From positions 1 to 5,744 of the forward strand of contig CAAFXX010000425.1 of NCBI GenBank assembly GCA_900767075.1: a DNA stretch of 5,744 nt, in the 5' to 3' direction. Positions 5,658-5,744 of this stretch are shown piece by piece. How positions within the stretch are numbered: position 1 is the first letter of the stretch; the number at the start of each line of letters is the position of its first letter. A program made the position numbers and the translations under genes. This DNA is from Bacteroidales bacterium. GTDB lineage: Bacteria > Bacteroidota > Bacteroidia > Bacteroidales > Muribaculaceae. The notes under the pieces are model-generated. The model did not search any database. It was not told the DNA's origin and saw only the letters and a program-made list of their open reading frames with translations.

Positions 5658-5665
5658 CAAAATTA
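5658..5665 (-). promoter_or_regulatory. -7-like promoter element reading towards the relaxase remnant
   Basis: On the minus strand the bases read TAATTTTG, a full match to the Bacteroidetes -7 consensus TAnnTTTG, about 30 bases before the ATG at 5628. No convincing TTTG -33 box lies 19-21 bases further upstream, so only half of a promoter is supported. Confidence 0.3.
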
Positions 5666-5709
5666 CGAATTTTTTCGGGAGATATGGTGCCACTCTCGAA
5701 AATAATAGC

Positions 5710-5717
5710 TAACTTTG
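5710..5717 (+). promoter_or_regulatory. -7-like promoter element reading out of the right edge
   Basis: TAACTTTG matches the Bacteroidetes -7 consensus TAnnTTTG and is followed by the short C-rich/purine stretch usual near start points. It points to a gene beginning beyond the right edge. The -33 position has only a weak TGGTG. A 10-base palindrome CAAGTACTTG follows near the end of the window. Confidence 0.33.
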
Positions 5718-5744
5718 CCATTGCAGGTCAAGTACTTGCACGAC

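Larger units (their letters stand above)
5482..5744. other. Region upstream of the relaxase remnant, no clear gene
   Basis: The frame of the relaxase coiled coil stays open upstream to an ATG at 5628 but reads as a Cys-rich, unfamily-like peptide (LVCRRCPCHQSPLCQTFG). Neighbouring frames on both strands are also open for 40-60 codons, for example a minus frame with YHSLHFLTGWYVGGVLV, so none can be preferred. No relaxase N-terminal motif is seen. This looks like the junction where the 5' part of the relaxase gene was replaced. The right end (about 5640-5744) is AT-rich and promoter-like. Confidence 0.4.

Noticed and set aside
1..5744. CRISPR arrays, tRNA or rRNA genes, complete insertion sequences.
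   Set aside because: No regular spaced repeats, no cloverleaf-like or rRNA-like stretches and no transposase motifs were seen on either strand.

Overview
The window looks chromosomal and comes from a member of the Bacteroidota, most likely a gut-type Bacteroidales. The evidence is a type IX secretion/gliding gene set (porT, porP/sprF, gldK/porK) found only in this phylum, lipoproteins with short Bacteroidetes-type lipoboxes, TAnnTTTG-like -7 elements, and weak or absent Shine-Dalgarno sites. Family or genus cannot be fixed from the sequence alone.

Left part (1-2531, minus strand): the start of a type IX secretion system (T9SS) operon reading leftwards out of the window. Its order is porT (outer-membrane beta-barrel), porP/sprF (outer-membrane barrel of the PorP/SprF family) and gldK/porK (SUMF1-like lipoprotein, cut by the window edge). 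porT and porP overlap by 4 bases (ATGA), and only 7 bases separate porP from gldK, so this is a tight operon. gldL, gldM and gldN would be expected just beyond position 1.

Middle part (about 2690-4000): a graveyard of broken accessory genes. It holds an unidentified frameshifted plus-strand fragment (2694-2896). Tail to tail with it is a minus-strand remnant of a YhcG/DUF1016 PDDEXK-type nuclease (2900-about 3212), in which the N-terminal and C-terminal motifs are joined out of frame and the middle is missing. An AT-rich gap follows, then a short KilA-N domain gene (3479-3850) that ends right after the KilA-N domain. After it comes an unexplained 140-base structured stretch with a long imperfect inverted repeat and an interleaved direct repeat (3845-3984).

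Right part (4000-5744): an intact-looking DUF4377-type lipoprotein gene (4070-4909, plus). It converges, with only three bases between the stop codons, on the decayed C-terminal coiled-coil half of a probable MobV-type mobilization relaxase (4913-about 5480, minus, one frameshift, no relaxase domain left). The last 110 bases carry two opposed -7-like promoter elements.

The conserved secretion operon is thus followed by a region that has taken in and lost mobile or phage-type DNA. I see no clear new multi-gene system. The best candidates for a closer look are the repeat-rich element at 3845-3984, the DUF1016 remnant, and the lipoprotein gene lying between mobile-element remnants.
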